Part shown: positions 60,837 to 64,000 of the stretch, one piece after another
How the letters are laid out: every line of letters starts with the position of its first letter
How positions within the stretch are numbered: position 1 is the first letter of the stretch
Assembly (NCBI GenBank): GCA_028023455.1
Contig: JAQFVV010011394.1
Location: 152,718 to 216,717, forward strand
DNA length: 64,000 bases
Reading direction: 5' to 3'
Origin: Epiperipatus broadwayi
Lineage: Eukaryota > Onychophora > Udeonychophora > Euonychophora > Peripatidae
Program-made: the position numbers and the translations under genes
The notes under the pieces: model-generated
The model's input: only the letters and a program-made list of their open reading frames with translations
Database searches by the model: none
Told to the model about the DNA's origin: nothing

Positions 60837-63725
60837 TGTGTAGTTTCATTCCGATTGGTTATAATTTATATTCATAAAGCAGTGTCAATTTCTATTCATT
60901 TCAATAAAAGGGTAAACAAACAATAAAATATCAAATATATAGAATTTAAATTAATAACTCTTCAAGTGCTGGTTATATTAATGCAATTATTAATATTATT
61001 TAGTGCTGTATAATTTGAACTTTACACATTTAATACTATCATTTGTTTACAAGGTTTTTAAAATGAGTAGAAATTGATTCTGCTTGTGAAAATATATTTT
61101 AATCAATTTGAAGAAGTCTGCATATATTTCCATGGATATGGCATTAATCCTAATAAATATTATCTAAATTTACTATAAGATTGCGGATGGCAGAGAAAAG
61201 TTGATTAATTTCATCTGCAAGACAAATTGCTTAATACTTCTGGGTATTGTATTAATATAGCTATAGTTTAGAAGTTTGTCACTCAAAATATATATGTTTA
61301 ACATATATGCACATACAAATGATATAATTAAATAAAAAAGTATGTATGTTAAAACATCAAATAAATAATTTACAAAAACAAAAACAGAATAATGCAGCAA
61401 TTTAAAAGACAATACGAAATAAATGGCTAATTTATAAATGACTCATTATGGTACTTAGCCAAATAGGCATGCATAAAAATAAATTCAAATTGTCAAAAAA
61501 CATTGATATATTTTTTTAAAATTTTAGGATACTAAAATCTTCAATAATGAGTCCATAAATCCAAAGGGATTATTATAACTGATTGTCAGAAATAACAATT
61601 GTCCTAAAAGCATTTCTTAAACAATGTCACAGATGAACCAAATTTAATGTTTGGAATGCTATAATTCATTAAATAAATAATATTATCTTGCAATAATAAC
61701 ATTTTTTTTACTAGCAATAGTAAAATAAAAAGTTGTTATATATATATTTTATTTAAAGATGTGATAATTTAGAGTTTAAAAACAAAATGCATGCAGATAT
61801 ATAACTTTTTGACTAAAGATTTTTAAAATTGTAGTTTTATATTTTTGAAGTATTATTATTATTTTGATTTTAATTCAATTTCTGAACTTAATTTTTCAGA
61901 CTGCTGGATAGGTAATAGAAACAATACTGAATAGTATTTTATATTTTTAATTGCAATATGAATATATATTTGTTAGCACTTCATTTAATTATTGTAACTA
62001 ATGCCAAAGCATAAAAACATTTTTTGATTGATTGTAATCTTGACAAAAGAATGTCAATATGTAGATAATTAATCAAATCTATTCATCTGGAGATTTCACA
62101 CACCCAAAAAAGCCACTATAATAACAGGGTTTTCATTAAATTGAACAAAAAAAGGCAGAGAATAAATTAAGCTCAGTTATATGACTGTTGTAATGGTTGT
62201 GTGATTAATATAATAAATGTTTCATCTAAATACAATTTTTGATATTGTCTTAAAAATGGTTGAAATAGATATCAGCTATGTAACATTCCAATTCTAGATA
62301 TATTTTAACAATTTTAATCTTAATGGTCATCAGCAATGTATTTAATTTTAAATAACTAATTAAAAATCAGTCTATATTTCAAAGAATATTTTCGAGTCGA
62401 GTATCAACAATAGGATATTCGTCTCCCAATTCCTCGCTTTATCAGAATAAATTGATAGTTCATTTTACAAGAGCACTTCTTCCCCATTCTATTCAAGAGC
62501 CATCTACTGTAAGCTTGAGTAATCATTGGACACTAGATAGTAGTGCTATATTATTCACATCTATTGTCCAATTTTTGGCTTTTGCTTTCAACAATAAGGA
62601 TTTAGAATACAAATGGATGACTCTCATGTTGAATGAAGAGAATTTCTATTGGAAACATAATTTAAAAAATGTGAAAATCATGTAATATTATATTCATTAT
62701 AATTATTTATACAAAGAATTATTCAATAAACACACATACATATATGTAAGTAGATACAAAAAATGAAATGAATGCATAAATCTAAACAGAAATATTAATA
62801 TAGAGGATTAAAACTATGCTCTAGATTGAAACAAAAATATTTATTAATCAATATATTTTGGATCCAAACTGTTTTCAATAATTTTAGAAAGTTGATTCAT
62901 TAATGATGAACCTAGGAACTCTTAAATCCAAGGCAATAATGTGATATGAGACTAGGATATAAAAGAAGAAGAAAAAAAAAACTTGGAAGATAGGAAACTT
63001 ACAAATGTCTTTCAAAGTTCCTTCTTTTAATAAATATCTAAATCAATCTAGTGAGTACTAGAGCAAATCAGACTTTATTATTATTTCTGAAACTTTCAGG
63101 CCAGCCAGTTCAATAATAGTATTTATGTTATGGTAATGCAGGAGATCAAGTATCTACTATATTTTGTCAATAAACTTTTAACTATAATAGAATACATATT
63201 GTTTATAGATAAACTTTAATTAGAATAGAATATATATTATTTATTGAATTACAAATGTATAGTATTTTTCAACACACATATTGTATATTAGAATGCATAT
63301 ACAAATTCAGATTATAGTATTAACAATATTTTAAAATAATAATATGGTTATCACTAAGAAATTGAGAGGACACATTTATAAATATTTAACTAAGTGTTTA
63401 CTTATCCATACACTGAAAAAAAAAAAGAATTAGGAAAAAACTTACTATACTGCATTTTTATTTTTAAATAAAATAAATAGCGAAACACCTAATTTTCACT
63501 ACAATTAATATATGCTCTAAGCAATATTCTTTTTTTTCAATAACTTCATTTTTTTTATATGCAATAGTATTAAAAAAATATATGATCTCTCTAATTGTGC
63601 TGATATTAAGTTAGTATCAACTTTAAATATGTTATAATATTTTGTAAAACTTTCAGCATTAAGCTTAGAAAATTTCATTACATTAAATACTGAGATATTA
63701 TTTTATATAACGCTGTTTTTTATGT

Positions 63726-63976
63726 AATAGTGATATTAGCGATTAAGCCAATGCACATGCGCTTTAAAGATAAATTATAAATGAATACTCTCGATTTTTC
63801 CATGCGCTTAAGATTTGCCCATACATAAACATTTGGATCGAAAGAATGGGTGATTCATTCCATTCTTTCTAAAATACTATATCTTGTGTCTGGAAAAATA
63901 AAGAGTATTCATTTATAATTTATCTTTAAAATGCAAGTGCATTGGCTTAATCGCTAATATCATTATTACATTAAAT
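63726..63976. repeat. Palindrome with conserved inner hairpin
   Basis: Arms 63726-63802 and 63903-63976 are reverse complements (TGATATTAGCGATTAAGCCA on the left, TGGCTTAATCGCTAATATCA on the right). The loop holds TAAGATTTGCCCATACATAA and the hairpin AAAGAATGG/CCATTCTTT (63841-63869), as in the 46.4-kb copy. Confidence 0.9.
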
Positions 63977-64000
63977 AATTATAACGGGATTAGCCGTTTT

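Larger units (their letters stand above)
60076..64000 (-). other. 5' part of the gene: intron upstream of exon a (incomplete)
   Basis: No further ALDH16A1 exon was recognised here. Contains dispersed-repeat copies (60.43-60.57 and 61.21-61.60 kb), a 78-bp tandem duplication (60.68 kb), a faint foldback trace (62.5-62.7 kb) and the terminal palindrome (63.73-63.98 kb). The rest is AT-rich and unassigned. Confidence 0.8.

Noticed and set aside
1-64000. Search for CRISPR arrays, rRNA genes, bacterial operons and plasmid or phage features
   Set aside because: No regularly spaced repeats with unique spacers and no rRNA-like blocks were seen; spliced gene and transposon content show a nuclear animal sequence.

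Overview
This is a strongly AT-rich animal genomic window, roughly 70-75% A+T by eye. It holds one recognisable host gene: an ALDH16A1-type aldehyde dehydrogenase on the minus strand, covering almost the whole window (stop codon at 841-843, first visible exon ending at 60075). Eleven exons can be placed with consensus splice sites. They join in frame into 655 residues ending at a stop. About 150 N-terminal residues, the promoter and the start codon lie beyond base 64000. Intron sizes are bimodal: three are tiny (90, 102 and 170 bp) and the others run from 4 to 12.3 kb. Compact exons, long repeat-filled introns, standard code, RTE LINEs, mariner and hAT relics point to an invertebrate metazoan. 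The sequence does not fix the phylum.

Layout on the + axis: 1-840 is the 3' flank, with polyadenylation-signal candidates and a short tandem repeat. Exons k, j and i lie at 841-5754, around a dead LINE (2.7-4.2 kb). The 5.8-13.5 kb intron carries foldback elements. Exons h and g are at 13.5-13.9 kb. The 13.9-26.2 kb intron holds a 120-bp tandem duplication, an RTE LINE end, a mariner relic, foldback copies, a cluster of repeats with an inner hairpin, and an intact-ended hAT-type non-autonomous element. Exon f is at 26.2 kb. The 26.4-37.1 kb intron holds a 1.6-kb TA-flanked inverted-repeat transposon, a 28-bp minisatellite inside a dispersed repeat, and several large palindromes. Exon e is at 37.1 kb. 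The 37.2-48.4 kb intron contains a second LINE copy and the cleanest foldback element. Exon d is at 48.4 kb, exon c at 52.7 kb (a GIY-YIG relic lies between them), and exons b and a at 59.7-60.1 kb. The window ends in another palindrome.

The ALDH16A1 product is a two-domain protein. The first domain keeps every classical catalytic residue, including the nucleophilic cysteine that mammalian ALDH16A1 has lost. The second is a shortened ALDH-like domain with no catalytic set.

The most unusual content is in the introns. It comprises several families of palindromic elements: (i) a foldback family with at least ten copies; (ii) at least five inverted-repeat loci that each carry a CTGAAGA-like box, a 5-6 bp hairpin and GAAA, resembling half of a hammerhead ribozyme core; and (iii) repeats built around a conserved inner hairpin. 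No second host gene, no functional tRNA or rRNA and no CRISPR array was seen.
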